Shown: one piece after another, positions 19,285-28,343 of the stretch | Layout: every line of letters starts with the position of its first letter | How positions within the stretch are numbered: the first letter of the stretch is position 1 | Source: Eremothecium cymbalariae DBVPG#7215 | Taxonomy: Eukaryota > Ascomycota > Saccharomycetes > Saccharomycetales > Saccharomycetaceae | DNA: 64,000 nt | Reading direction: 5' to 3' | Assembly (NCBI RefSeq): GCF_000235365.1 | Contig: NC_016452.1 | Location: 420,001 to 484,000, forward strand | The notes under the pieces: model-generated | Database searches by the model: none | The model's input: the letters and a program-made list of their open reading frames with translations, nothing else | Told to the model about the DNA's origin: nothing | Position numbers and translations under genes: made by a program

Positions 19285-20322
19285 TTAAACTAAGGCTGGG
19301 AACTTTGCATTGACAACTGCAGGTTTCTGAGCAGGTTCCCTTTTGCCACCTCTCTTGCCGCCTCTTCCACCTCTTCTTGAGTCCTTGTTGGAATCACGGG
19401 ATCTGGATGAACTAGGGAACGATTCAGAACCATCAAATTCTAGGAATTGCTTAGCCTTCAATTGCTTAGATTTGACGGATTTGACCTTAGTGGCCTCGAT
19501 CAAAACTTCTTCCTTCTTAACCAACAACTCAGCATCGCTGAACTTCTCAACACTCTTAACAACAGGAGTCTTGTTCAATTCAGAAGAATGCTGTTCATTC
19601 AAATAAGCTTCCAAAGAAACAGCACTAGCTTCCTCCTCTTCAGCAGCGTCAGCAGCCAATTCAGCCTCAGCCTGGGCAGCGGCAGCTTCCTCGTCTTCCA
19701 ACTCCTTATCGTTGTCGCCCCAAGCTTGCTTAATCTTCTTAGCTGAGTCGGTCTTGCCGGTTCTAGAGTGACGATCGGTAGCCTTCTTAGGGTCTCTAGG
19801 TGGCTTAGAGGCCGCTGGCGCATCCTTCGCCTTGTTCTGGGCCCTACCAGTTTGCTTGTTTCTGAAAGCTGCTTCGCTACCAGTTGGCTTAGGCTTGTTG
19901 TTTTTAGCCCTAGATGGGTCCGCGGATGGTGGTGGCACATCCGCCTTCTTTGAAGAAGTAGACTTCTTGACAATCTCCTTCGGAGGAGCTGCAACAACAA
20001 CTGTAGCGTCCTCGACGTCGTTACCTAGCAAATCAAATGGGTTCTACTCGTATTTTTAAATGTTAGTATCTTTCTCCCTACATTTTTTTTCCAATTCACA
20101 AAATACTTTCTCAGAACCTCATCCTTCCCCTTCACCTCAAGAGCAGACCCCAATCACACTCCTCCACATCCTGAAGCCAACAAAGAAATTAACCCCCCAG
20201 GGCACTTATCCTCTTTTCCCTCTCCACCCTCTCTCCCTCTCCCCCTCTGCAAACATAAAAAAGGAACCGGTTCCCAAAGTACTTTAAAAATTTCACCAAA
20301 ACCAAATAATACATACAGACAT
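19285..20322 (-). CDS. STM1: ribosome-associated / G4-binding protein Stm1, two exons
   Basis: Stm1 occupies the mRNA channel of idle 80S ribosomes (with eEF2) and also binds G-quadruplex nucleic acid. The gene is joined from 20322-20317 (ATG TCT) and 20043-19285, giving 254 residues. The body is highly charged and disordered: LLGNDVEDATVVV, STSSKKADVPPPSADPS and KKATDRHSRTGKT, then a long helix rich in Ala/Glu, KSKQLKAKQFLEFDG and an RGG-type C-terminal segment. The second exon lacks an ATG and begins NPFDLLGND directly after a TAG acceptor, whereas the S. cerevisiae protein begins MSNPFDLLGND. The first exon supplies exactly Met-Ser. It is divergent from STB3 across 833 bp. Confidence 0.95.
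20044..20316 (-). other. STM1 intron (273 nt)
   Basis: Donor GTATGT at 20316-20311, perfect branch site TACTAAC at 20068-20062, acceptor TAG at 20046-20044. The donor directly follows ATG TCT. Splicing restores the conserved N terminus MSNPFDLLG in frame. The acceptor lies only about 18 nt past the branch site. Confidence 0.93.
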
Positions 20323-20557
20323 GATCCTGGACTATGCGTGTATAACTAGATTCCTGCTTTTAAACCTTGACATCTAGCTCTAAAACTAACTATAAGATAT
20401 ATAAAAGAAAACTTGAAAAATGGACCGACAAAAAATCCAAAAAAAGAGGAAAAAGAAAGAGAAAGTGGAAAGAAGGAGATGGAAGGAAGACAGCGAGCGT
20501 GCAGGTGACAGGCGACAGGGAAAGCTTATTCAGATACCCTGTCTCTCTCTCTGTCTG

Positions 20558-20609
20558 TCTCCCTCTCTCTCTCGTGCCCCCTATAGGGGGCACGAGAGAG
20601 AGAGGGAGA
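20558..20609. repeat. 52-bp perfect inverted repeat without spacer
   Basis: Two 26-base arms meet at 20583/20584. The centre reads GTGCCCCCTA then TAGGGGGCAC, and the outer parts are alternating CT on the left and GA on the right. It could extrude as a cruciform in DNA or form a 26-bp hairpin in RNA. It lies between two divergent genes, too far from either gene end to be a simple terminator. Confidence 0.97.
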
Positions 20610-20715
20610 GAGAGGCAGAACTACAGCCAGCCAGAGATAGTAAACGAACGCTCTCCCTGGGACGATGCCCTATGTGCTCTGCCAGCATTCGTTCAGTTCG
20701 CCCGCCAGCGGCGCG

Positions 20716-20726
20716 TGAAAAATTTT
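20716..20726. promoter_or_regulatory. RRPE in the STM1/STB3 promoter
   Basis: TGAAAAATTTT is a full match to the ribosomal RNA processing element bound in S. cerevisiae by Stb3. It is 430 bp before STB3 and 394 bp before the STM1 start codon, so either or both genes could be targets. Confidence 0.65.
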
Positions 20727-20829
20727 GTTCACCGCGGAAAACGGACAGCGGCGGCGACGACGAATGGGGAAAACATAGAGCAGCGTTTTGCGCGCGTTGG
20801 TTTGCGGGATTGTGAAAATACTGGTCCGG

Positions 20830-20876
20830 TCACGTGGCGAAATATGTGGTCTGGTCATGTGACTTGGTCACATGAC
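20830..20876. promoter_or_regulatory. E-box cluster with 10-bp inverted repeat
   Basis: TCACGTGG at 20830-20837, then GTCATGTGAC (20854-20863), spacer TTG, and GTCACATGAC (20867-20876), an exact inverted repeat. These are cores for basic helix-loop-helix factors such as Cbf1, Ino2/Ino4 or Tye7. Confidence 0.6.
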
Positions 20877-21155
20877 GTTAAGGGCTCGGTATGAACTGTA
20901 AGTGTGTGCCATATATGAGCAGGGGCGAGGGACGGGCCGTTAGTGCAAGGAGAAAAGACTATAATAGATCGATTTTTCTGTTAACCTTTAAAGTGTTAGC
21001 AGGTGAATGGTTATAACGGTAGTAAGGCATTTTGAGAGACTTGGCGCAAGAAAGAAAAAAAAGAGCATCCTGCCACATCAGAAACGCAAGAGCCACCAGC
21101 AGAGAGACAGGGTTATTGGGATATAATACGAGAATATTAGGATTAGATCGAAGAG

Positions 21156-22748
21156 ATGTCCAAGGAAATATCACCACGGTCGTCGTCTATGAGTACGAGG
21201 CGTAGTGAGTTGTCAGAGCAGGAGGATAGGAAGATGGTGGAGGGAATTTCGAGCGGGATAGGTGGGATCGGGACAGGGAAAGTAGGTAGTAGTAATAATG
21301 GTACAGGGAGCGGGAGATCGGGGCCATTGAATACAGCGAATCTTGTGATTAGCCACAAGCCTATCTCTACATCATCTCCTGAGGCGATGGCGGCAGCGCA
21401 GCAGGTGACGCCTAAGAAATTAGCGCAATTGTTGTTGTCTAAGGGTCCTTTGGCTATTCGGTTCATTACGCAGGCGTTGATGGAGGAGATTGCTAGCTTC
21501 AAGGATTTGTCTGCATCCAAACAGCGGAGGTTGATAATGAGTGCACTTGAGGCGGGAGATCAGGAGAATTCGGTTGTTTTTGCGAAGATTGGATGGGGTC
21601 AATGGTCTGCGAAGTACGTTGAGCCGCACTTGTTTGTTAAAGAGCGGGAATTGACGAATCTGGCGAACAGTAAGGTGAAAGATATTGTTTCACAGGAGAG
21701 TAGGAGGAGGAGTAGTAGTAGTAATGCCAAGAAAACAGTCAAGTCAGGCTCATTCCTGAAAGATATCAAGAAGCCGCTAGCGAATTCCGCTTCGACTGGT
21801 ATATATATTGACGAGAATGCGTTAGCCTCGGATGAAGATGAAGATGATGACGAAGACGAAGACGACGAAGACGACGATGAAGATAATGAGCCACTTGACT
21901 ACGATAGGTTCAAGAGGAGGCAGTCAAGCGTGGTTGTCTCCGTAGAGTCTCCACCAGAAAACAATAATTCCAATGATTTCTTGCGAAGGCCAACGCTCGG
22001 CAAGACTCAAGGTGGCGGTGCATCAAACAGCCGCCGTCGTTCTTCGTCAAAAATAAGATCTGTCTCTGTTTCCAAACCGGGAGTATACCGGGCCACGATA
22101 ACTACCAACGATTCCCCAGACGGTTCGGTTAGGAAGTTGGCCTCCCCTCAGAACGATTTTCGCAGCAAGAGCATGATAGATTTACCCACACCTGAGGAAA
22201 TTTCTCCTGATGAGCTTTTAAGCAGCACATCTACCAAAGCTACAAAGGCCACCGTTAGACGCCCCGGTGGAGCCGCCAGGCGCGACTCCAGGCTCTCTTT
22301 CAGCAAAGAATCATCTATCAGATCGACTCTGCTCTCACATAACAACTACAACATCGTGTCACCGCCAACACAATCCGTCCTGGTTACCCAGACCTCTTCC
22401 TCATCAATAGCATATAATAACCCCGAACACGAGCACCCGCCTCCTCTAAGACTCGACAACCTGCCAAATACCCGTGACTTGAACCATTCTGACACCGACG
22501 AAGAAGACTGGGCTAGCATAGGCGCCCCGGCCTTACGCAACAACAGCTTGCCTTCAAACCTCTCCTCCCCAATCCCACAACAAACGAATTCCGCTTCTGC
22601 ATCTAAAACCCACTCAATACAAGGCTCCCCACGCCTAAACCCTACATCGAACCCTCCGCAGAACCGTGTTATTCCCCAACAGCAGCAGCAGCAGCATCCC
22701 GCAGACACAGAAGATGCCGCCTTCCTATTGATGAGCTTAAAATCCTAA
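21156..22748 (+). CDS. STB3: RRPE-binding regulator Stb3
   Basis: A 530-residue protein. S. cerevisiae Stb3 binds RRPE elements and the Sin3 corepressor, and represses ribosome-biogenesis genes when TOR signalling is low. The conserved Stb3 domain spans about residues 84-165: TPKKLAQLLLSKGPLAIRF, SKQRRLIMSALEAGDQEN and FAKIGWGQWSAKYV. After it come a basic Ser/Arg region, a long Asp/Glu tract (about 225-245), and a disordered Ser/Pro-rich tail with SRRRSSSK- and RRDSRLS-like sites of the type used by basophilic kinases. The protein ends EDAAFLLMSLKS. Gene position and strand match YDR169C. Codon use shifts to more C-ending codons toward the 3' end. Confidence 0.9.
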   Translation: MSKEISPRSSSMSTRRSELSEQEDRKMVEGISSGIGGIGTGKVGSSNNGTGSGRSGPLNTANLVISHKPISTSSPEAMAAAQQVTPKKLAQLLLSKGPLAIRFITQALMEEIASFKDLSASKQRRLIMSALEAGDQENSVVFAKIGWGQWSAKYVEPHLFVKERELTNLANSKVKDIVSQESRRRSSSSNAKKTVKSGSFLKDIKKPLANSASTGIYIDENALASDEDEDDDEDEDDEDDDEDNEPLDYDRFKRRQSSVVVSVESPPENNNSNDFLRRPTLGKTQGGGASNSRRRSSSKIRSVSVSKPGVYRATITTNDSPDGSVRKLASPQNDFRSKSMIDLPTPEEISPDELLSSTSTKATKATVRRPGGAARRDSRLSFSKESSIRSTLLSHNNYNIVSPPTQSVLVTQTSSSSIAYNNPEHEHPPPLRLDNLPNTRDLNHSDTDEEDWASIGAPALRNNSLPSNLSSPIPQQTNSASASKTHSIQGSPRLNPTSNPPQNRVIPQQQQQQHPADTEDAAFLLMSLKS

Positions 22749-23276
22749 CCGCCACATCCTAATCACGTGTATATCACATGACACAATCACGAATCCAAAA
22801 TCCCCGCGCCTCGCCGCCCTCTTTGTCCTTCCAGCCCCCTAAATGCTTTTTGAGTCTTCATGTCATTCGACGTTTGAACCCGTACACCTCACCACACACC
22901 ACTTAGCGGGGCTGCGCAGCGCCGTCAGCCTTTTTTTCAGGATCCCCCATTTAGTGCGGAGGTTTCTCCGCGTAGCGACGCCCTTTCTGTCCCAGCACAA
23001 AGTTACCCGCCCCAACCCCGTCTCCTTCCCTCGTCCTTCCTCCTCGCCCTTTCCCGCACTCTCCTGCCCCTTGAAAGTGAATTTAATGTTCTTGTGAAGA
23101 GGTTTTTGGTATATATCGGGAGAAGAGTTGGACTAAAACGATCTCTAGAGGTTACACTAAAGGTTTGAAGAGTCCCAAAAAAACATCGGCTGAAGAGTGC
23201 AAGTTTGCAGAGCACAATATTGAATTTTGTTTTTCTTGTGTTTCTGATCGCATTTGGTGTACTTACTTGTCTGGTC
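22749..23276. promoter_or_regulatory. STB3-GID11 intergenic region
   Basis: A 528-bp gap. It has TCACGTGT (22763-22770) and TCACATGA (22774-22781) just after STB3, then a C/T-rich stretch with a GC-rich core and the palindrome at 22956-22971. In-frame sequence before the GID11 ATG encodes a hydrophobic run, but it contains no ATG. Confidence 0.5.
22956..22971. promoter_or_regulatory. GCGGAG-N4-CTCCGC palindrome upstream of GID11
   Basis: Six-base arms with a four-base spacer. Read as CGG-N8-CCG it has the layout of a binuclear zinc-cluster factor site. Which factor, if any, is unknown. Confidence 0.4.
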
Positions 23277-25514
23277 ATGACAATCCAGAGTGTCTCAGGG
23301 ACGGTTTCTGGGGACGATGACATCGTTACAGGGTCGGATAAGGTATATCAGAATTATTTGATGCCTACGTTGAAGTTATACGATGCTAAGGTATCAGTAA
23401 ATCATTGGCAGTTGAGAGACTGTGTTAAGTGTTCTAGTACGAGCCCTGGAAATGTGTACTATATTTATGACCATTCTATTAGATCGTTGGATACTAGGTC
23501 AAGCTCGGTTGAACTTCGGAATGAAAAGTTAGAAAGGAGGAAGAAGCGAGGGTCTATAGTTAGTGAGATGCCTCAGTTTGGTCAGTTGAGGGATTATCAT
23601 GTACCTTCGGAGATGGTAGTGCAGTTTGATTATATGCCCAGATGTTTCCGTGAGAATGGTGGCTTGATAGCATGTGGGGGTCTTATAGGGCCGGATGATC
23701 TGGGGAGCAAGCTGAGTCGAGTTTCTGTGCAGTCGGACGGGGATAATGGAGATTCAGGAGATCCTTCGTCGGTAGGGCATTCGACGACGACGGCAGCAGC
23801 AGCAACAGGTGGCGGTGGCAGTGGTGTGTTAACACCGTCACATGTGGAACCGATTCAGTTGGCTAATGGGAACATCCTTGCGGACTACAGCTTTTATGGG
23901 AACCAGCTGTCATGGAAGGGTATTCTCGAATTATATAATATAGAGAATGGCGTTTCGTTGACTTATAAGCTAGGCCAGTACATCAATAATTGTGTTGAGT
24001 TGTATCAACGGACATCACAACAATACGATTTGTACACCTGTAACAACGATTGCCATATGTATCAATGCGATGTGAGTAACCGTGGAGTGGAGTTGATGAG
24101 GCGGTTTTCCGATCTCAAGTTCGCCTTAAATAACGCGTCCATTTCTCACGATGGAAAGACTATGGTTGTATCCGGCGATTCTAACAAGTTTGCTGTATAT
24201 CAGCAGAATAATTTAAGTGGTTGTTTCTCCTTACAGTACGATGCAGCACCAGAATGGGGGTCTAAGTGGTCTAGAACCAAACGCATACCACGTTACGCTC
24301 TAATGGATAGATCCGAATACATTGATCGCATATATGATTCCCCTGGTGGTGATAATGGCTTCTATACGAGCTACAGTGAAAGCGACCTCCAGATGGCTAC
24401 AATCTTTCAAAATGGCTTGTGTCTGGTTTATGATATGAGAAAGATGGAAACACCACTAGCTGAAATATCATCGACTAGAAGGCACGCTCAAAATGGATCA
24501 TTTAGAGTGTGTAAGTTTAGTCAATCCTTTGATGACTTGTTGTTCATTTCGGAACATCAGAGTCATGTCCATGTTGTGGATACAAGGAATCTAATGAACC
24601 ATCAAGTTATTGTAATTCCAGACAAAATCAAAAATGTCGATGAAGGAAATGAGCTGTCTAGCAGTAATACTGGTGTTACCTCTGTGACCAGAAGAAATAG
24701 CTCCCCTGCGCCAAATGATCCATGTGTTACGTTAGCCAGTAAAATTCCACTACGAAGTTTGGAACCAGAAGTTTTACCTTATCCAAAAGTTGCCCAATAT
24801 TCGAATTCCCCTCCAAATGCATCTTCAGATGAAGACACCGCGGGCCCTGTTGGCTCAAATTTCATTCGAAATAGAAGAAGACGTACATCATTTAGGGTTA
24901 GGCGCTATTCCACGAGTGCTTCTGCTGCATTTAATACACGAAGATCTCTAGAAGACATTGATCCTACTATCTTAGACCACCATTATACTCAACAAAACTA
25001 TCGTGCGGTGGATAATTACAATTATGTTAATGATCACGCCTCTAGATCCTCTTCGACTGACCATCATAGAGCGGGTGGTTTGGCTAGGTCCAGGAGAAAC
25101 ACAATGGCGATCGACGATGTAATTGAAGATGACACCTTAGAAGAAGATAATGATGTTGAGGAGGAAGATCCAATGGGGTACGCTGATGCCTATAATGATA
25201 TTAATGATGTTACACATGCTTCTCATTTCCGTTTCGATAGCATACCTACCACGTCACCTCATCGCGATGATGTCTCTATGTCCCTAGCAAATATGTTAAA
25301 CAGGAGAGAAAGTGCATCCACCAGATCTGCAAGGCTGCCTGTGTATTCAACAAATATGGGATCGGATTATTTTGAAGAGAATAGTATCTCTGGCATCGAC
25401 TGGGTCCAAGATCAAGAAGGTAGTTCGTTGATAATAGGCACTGATTATGGTATAATTAAGTGGAATATCAACTCCTGGGCTAGAAGAAGTTTTCCTTGTT
25501 ACGATTTTTGTTGA
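23277..25514 (+). CDS. GID11: GID ubiquitin-ligase substrate receptor Gid11 (YLR149C family)
   Basis: A 745-residue protein starting at the first ATG of the frame (MTIQSVSGTVSG). It matches the WD-like protein YLR149C, described in S. cerevisiae as Gid11, a stress-induced substrate receptor of the GID/CTLH E3 ligase. Blade-like segments can be seen (VYYIYDHSIRSLDT, LSWKGILELYNIENG, LKFALNNASISHDGKTMVV, FRVCKFSQSFDDLLFISEHQSHVHVVDTR, ending DYGIIKWNINSW). They are interrupted by disordered Ser/Asn/Asp-rich inserts (about 155-195 and 470-700). Gene position between STB3 and CDC37 agrees with the interleaved ancestral order. Function is taken from the ortholog; no catalytic motif is expected. 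Confidence 0.82.
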   Translation: MTIQSVSGTVSGDDDIVTGSDKVYQNYLMPTLKLYDAKVSVNHWQLRDCVKCSSTSPGNVYYIYDHSIRSLDTRSSSVELRNEKLERRKKRGSIVSEMPQFGQLRDYHVPSEMVVQFDYMPRCFRENGGLIACGGLIGPDDLGSKLSRVSVQSDGDNGDSGDPSSVGHSTTTAAAATGGGGSGVLTPSHVEPIQLANGNILADYSFYGNQLSWKGILELYNIENGVSLTYKLGQYINNCVELYQRTSQQYDLYTCNNDCHMYQCDVSNRGVELMRRFSDLKFALNNASISHDGKTMVVSGDSNKFAVYQQNNLSGCFSLQYDAAPEWGSKWSRTKRIPRYALMDRSEYIDRIYDSPGGDNGFYTSYSESDLQMATIFQNGLCLVYDMRKMETPLAEISSTRRHAQNGSFRVCKFSQSFDDLLFISEHQSHVHVVDTRNLMNHQVIVIPDKIKNVDEGNELSSSNTGVTSVTRRNSSPAPNDPCVTLASKIPLRSLEPEVLPYPKVAQYSNSPPNASSDEDTAGPVGSNFIRNRRRRTSFRVRRYSTSASAAFNTRRSLEDIDPTILDHHYTQQNYRAVDNYNYVNDHASRSSSTDHHRAGGLARSRRNTMAIDDVIEDDTLEEDNDVEEEDPMGYADAYNDINDVTHASHFRFDSIPTTSPHRDDVSMSLANMLNRRESASTRSARLPVYSTNMGSDYFEENSISGIDWVQDQEGSSLIIGTDYGIIKWNINSWARRSFPCYDFC

Positions 25515-25811
25515 ACATTTTGTTCAAAATATAGGTGATTTCAATCCTCAAAAATGAAAAACTAGGAGATTTCACTAACTTCGCATTCGTACGCGCCTAT
25601 AGGTATCATATTACATAGATGCAGCTCCTGGTATATTTTTATATCGGTGACAAATCTTTTGTTCTAGTGAATAGTGTTTCATTCAAATCACGTTTGTAGA
25701 ATTAAGATCAGTAGTTTTGGGGTTGTTTTAATCCATTAAGTTTAACAAACGTACAAAAAAGAAAAAAAAGTACTTATCTATGTAGCAATCGGACATATAA
25801 TAACATACACA

Positions 25812-27308
25812 TCAATCCACAATGTTGCTAGAGTCACCTAATGTTATATTATCATTTTTTTCTTTGTCAATAGACAGGGTTTCCATGTTTTTCTCGTTGT
25901 TATAGTGCTCCTGAAGTTCTTTAAATTCATTTTCATCCTCCAATAAGGCATTTATGCCAATAATCTCGCTTTCATTAAAAACATCCAAGATACTTTCTGC
26001 TTCTTCAATTGGCATGCTGGCAAATACCTCATTAATAGCATCTAAGCTTTGTGTTTTAACAGCTTCTTGCATATTTTTTGGTAATTTATAGAAGGCTTGA
26101 ACTTTCTGCTGTTCTTGAGGATCCTTAGATTCAAAATCGGGGATGTTCACTTTCAATTCAGTAGAATCGTCTAACGATTTTAGTTGGATGGTTTCCACAC
26201 CACCTTCCGCGGCTTCCGTCGCTTGTTCTTTCTCCAATACTTTACAACGTTGCTTAACATGCTCAAACTTAGAATTGACCGAGTCTAAAAACGATCTTTT
26301 ACCTGAAGCGCCCGTATTCTTGTAGAACACTTTCTCAAAAAACATGTTGATAACTTCAGTTAGCTCTCTAACATGCAAATTTGGTATCTTTTTCATGGAA
26401 TATATTTCACGAATATACGACATCAATTCGGATTGATGAATAACTTGGTAAGCCATCTTTTCATCACCACCCATCTGATATTCAAATGCTTTCATCATCA
26501 ATGCATCCTTCTGTTGCTCCGAAAGAATAGGTAAGTGTTCTAAGAGAAATTTTTCAGACTTTTTATATTCTATCCAAGGAATTGAGCCAAATTTTTCTGT
26601 TTCAGGAGCCAGCTTCATGGTATCATCCTTGTAGTCAATGAACTCCATTAGCTGGTTAGCAAGTATAGATTTTGGAATGGAATTTGCAGACTCTGAACTC
26701 GCGGTCTTAGGAATATACTGAGCGGATTCGTTGTCTTCACCGGAGTTTTTATTGATAATACTCCTATCAAACCCGGTATGTATATCATCCGATGAAATAT
26801 GCAACGCCTTCTCTTTGTATAACTCTTGTAACTTAACCTTAGCTTCTGAAGTCACCTTAGTAATTTTTTCTCTGTGCTTTTCCATCATCTCTCGAATCAC
26901 GGTTCCATCATTAGGGTTCTTGTTTTCATCTTTGGCATTCATTTTCAATTGTTCAAACAAATCTTCAACCATTTCGTTATATGGTGGCATATCAGGATCA
27001 ACATTCTCACCAGAACCTCTCTCATTCTTGTCAAAGTTTTCATTTAAGAACCTGGATACAACATCCATCGATAGCAAATCTGTGTCACTTAACTGAGACA
27101 TCAACTTATCCACTCTTTTGTTTAAGTGGTTATACATTTCAACCTGGAACTCCAAGTTTTTGATGTCCTGATTCCTCTTGGCCCTTTGCTCATGGATCGA
27201 CTGCTGCTTCCATTTAATAAAGGACCGTTTGTCCACATTAGGATGAACTTCTATATCAGAATCATCCGAAATCTCAATTTTATCCCACTTTGAATAATCA
27301 ATAGCCAT
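25812..27308 (-). CDS. CDC37: Hsp90 co-chaperone Cdc37
   Basis: A 498-residue co-chaperone that delivers protein kinases to Hsp90. The near-invariant start MAIDYSKWDKIEISDDSD carries the casein kinase 2 sites Ser14 and Ser17 needed for function. A coiled-coil N domain (to about 170) follows, then the Hsp90-binding middle domain with FLLEHLPILSEQQKDALMMKAFEYQ, and a C domain with ETIQLKSLDDSTELKVNIPDF. S. cerevisiae Cdc37 is 506 residues. TAF10 lies just upstream on the same strand, as YDR167W/YDR168W do. Confidence 0.98.
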   Translation of the reverse strand: MAIDYSKWDKIEISDDSDIEVHPNVDKRSFIKWKQQSIHEQRAKRNQDIKNLEFQVEMYNHLNKRVDKLMSQLSDTDLLSMDVVSRFLNENFDKNERGSGENVDPDMPPYNEMVEDLFEQLKMNAKDENKNPNDGTVIREMMEKHREKITKVTSEAKVKLQELYKEKALHISSDDIHTGFDRSIINKNSGEDNESAQYIPKTASSESANSIPKSILANQLMEFIDYKDDTMKLAPETEKFGSIPWIEYKKSEKFLLEHLPILSEQQKDALMMKAFEYQMGGDEKMAYQVIHQSELMSYIREIYSMKKIPNLHVRELTEVINMFFEKVFYKNTGASGKRSFLDSVNSKFEHVKQRCKVLEKEQATEAAEGGVETIQLKSLDDSTELKVNIPDFESKDPQEQQKVQAFYKLPKNMQEAVKTQSLDAINEVFASMPIEEAESILDVFNESEIIGINALLEDENEFKELQEHYNNEKNMETLSIDKEKNDNITLGDSSNIVD

Positions 27309-27488
27309 TGTTATTGAACAAATAAACTTCTTTCACGACTCTTGCACCACAAATACCGGTAGGTATCCTCTCGAAATAGCCTGCAGTTCAAAAAGCCTTG
27401 CGCAACATACAAGTTTATTTAAATATTATTACATAGAACAGAATTACATAAGACTATCCAAAATTCTAGCAACGTCTATGAATCACTT

Positions 27489-28094
27489 TCAACGGTAGAA
27501 GTCTGGTCTCGAAATGTTCAGCCCGTATTCTGCCACTGCGCTACTTAAATCATTGACAGTCAGCGTTACCTTGTTGGCGTTTGTCTTTTCGTTTTGTTGT
27601 TGCTGTTGTTGGGTTATTTGTTGTGCTCCAGGCTTTTGTTGGCCCAGCATCAGCTGTCTAGCTCTCGCTTGACCGTTATTAGAGTTGTGCACTGCTATGG
27701 AGGACCTAATTCTGGAATACTCGTAAGCGTCTGAAGCAAGATCGCTAACAAATTTTTGAGTTGCAAGAGCTAGGAGTCTTTTCACTCTAATGTCTGCGCA
27801 TTCGAACCCATTCTTGGTCAAATAATAATCTATCACAGCATCTGGTATAATAGGAGGATAATCTGTCATTAAGTCAAGGATTTCGTTGATAGTTTTATCC
27901 TTGCGTGTGAATTCAGGTATTTCAAACAATTTTCGATAATTTTCATCGGCAGTGGACTTTTTAGTCCCTTCCTGCCTAGCTTGGTCACCGAACAGGGCAA
28001 TATTATCTACAGGAGCTTCTTCTTCATCGTCAAATTCGTTTAGCTCGTCATCCACATTTAAATCATCATCCACAGTTACTTCTTTTTCACTCAT
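27489..28094 (-). CDS. TAF10: TFIID/SAGA subunit Taf10
   Basis: A 201-residue histone-fold subunit shared by TFIID and SAGA. An acidic N terminus is followed by the conserved block [20 protein letters not shown] and [19 protein letters not shown] (about 78-115), then the helix [29 protein letters not shown] polyglutamine insert sits in the loop before the last histone-fold helix ([25 protein letters not shown]). S. cerevisiae Taf10 has 206 residues. Confidence 0.97.
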   Translation of the reverse strand: MSEKEVTVDDDLNVDDELNEFDDEEEAPVDNIALFGDQARQEGTKKSTADENYRKLFEIPEFTRKDKTINEILDLMTDYPPIIPDAVIDYYLTKNGFECADIRVKRLLALATQKFVSDLASDAYEYSRIRSSIAVHNSNNGQARARQLMLGQQKPGAQQITQQQQQQNEKTNANKVTLTVNDLSSAVAEYGLNISRPDFYR

Positions 28095-28343
28095 TAGAAC
28101 CTAGCTATTATAAATGCACAGCTTTTCCTCCAGTGTGTTTAAAATTGGAATGCTGATATGTGGTTCATCACTTTAAATTGTAAGTGTTGATATGTGTATC
28201 TCAGCATGCACACGGTCTTCATTGCGATATCTCAAGTGAGGGTAAATAATTCGTACCTAGTGATGATTGTAATCGTATGACTTTATAATATTAGAAGCCT
28301 TCTGACATAAATATATATATGTAATCAAGAACTCAAGACTATT

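Larger units (their letters stand above)
20323..21155. promoter_or_regulatory. STM1/STB3 divergent promoter
   Basis: An 833-bp gap, more GC-rich and more structured than other gaps here. From left to right it holds a purine-rich stretch, CT tracts leading into a 52-bp perfect palindrome (20558-20609), an RRPE (20716-20726) and three E-box-like octamers (20830-20875). Long open frames on both strands here begin only with TTG and come from the simple-sequence tracts. Confidence 0.7.

Noticed and set aside
20367..20894. 175-codon open frame with Ser/Arg-rich product
   Set aside because: Starts with TTG and is generated by the CT/GA tracts and the palindrome; other frames are also open there.
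23169..23276. Hydrophobic in-frame extension of GID11
   Set aside because: No ATG; the residues come from a T-rich leader. The ATG at 23277 gives a normal start.
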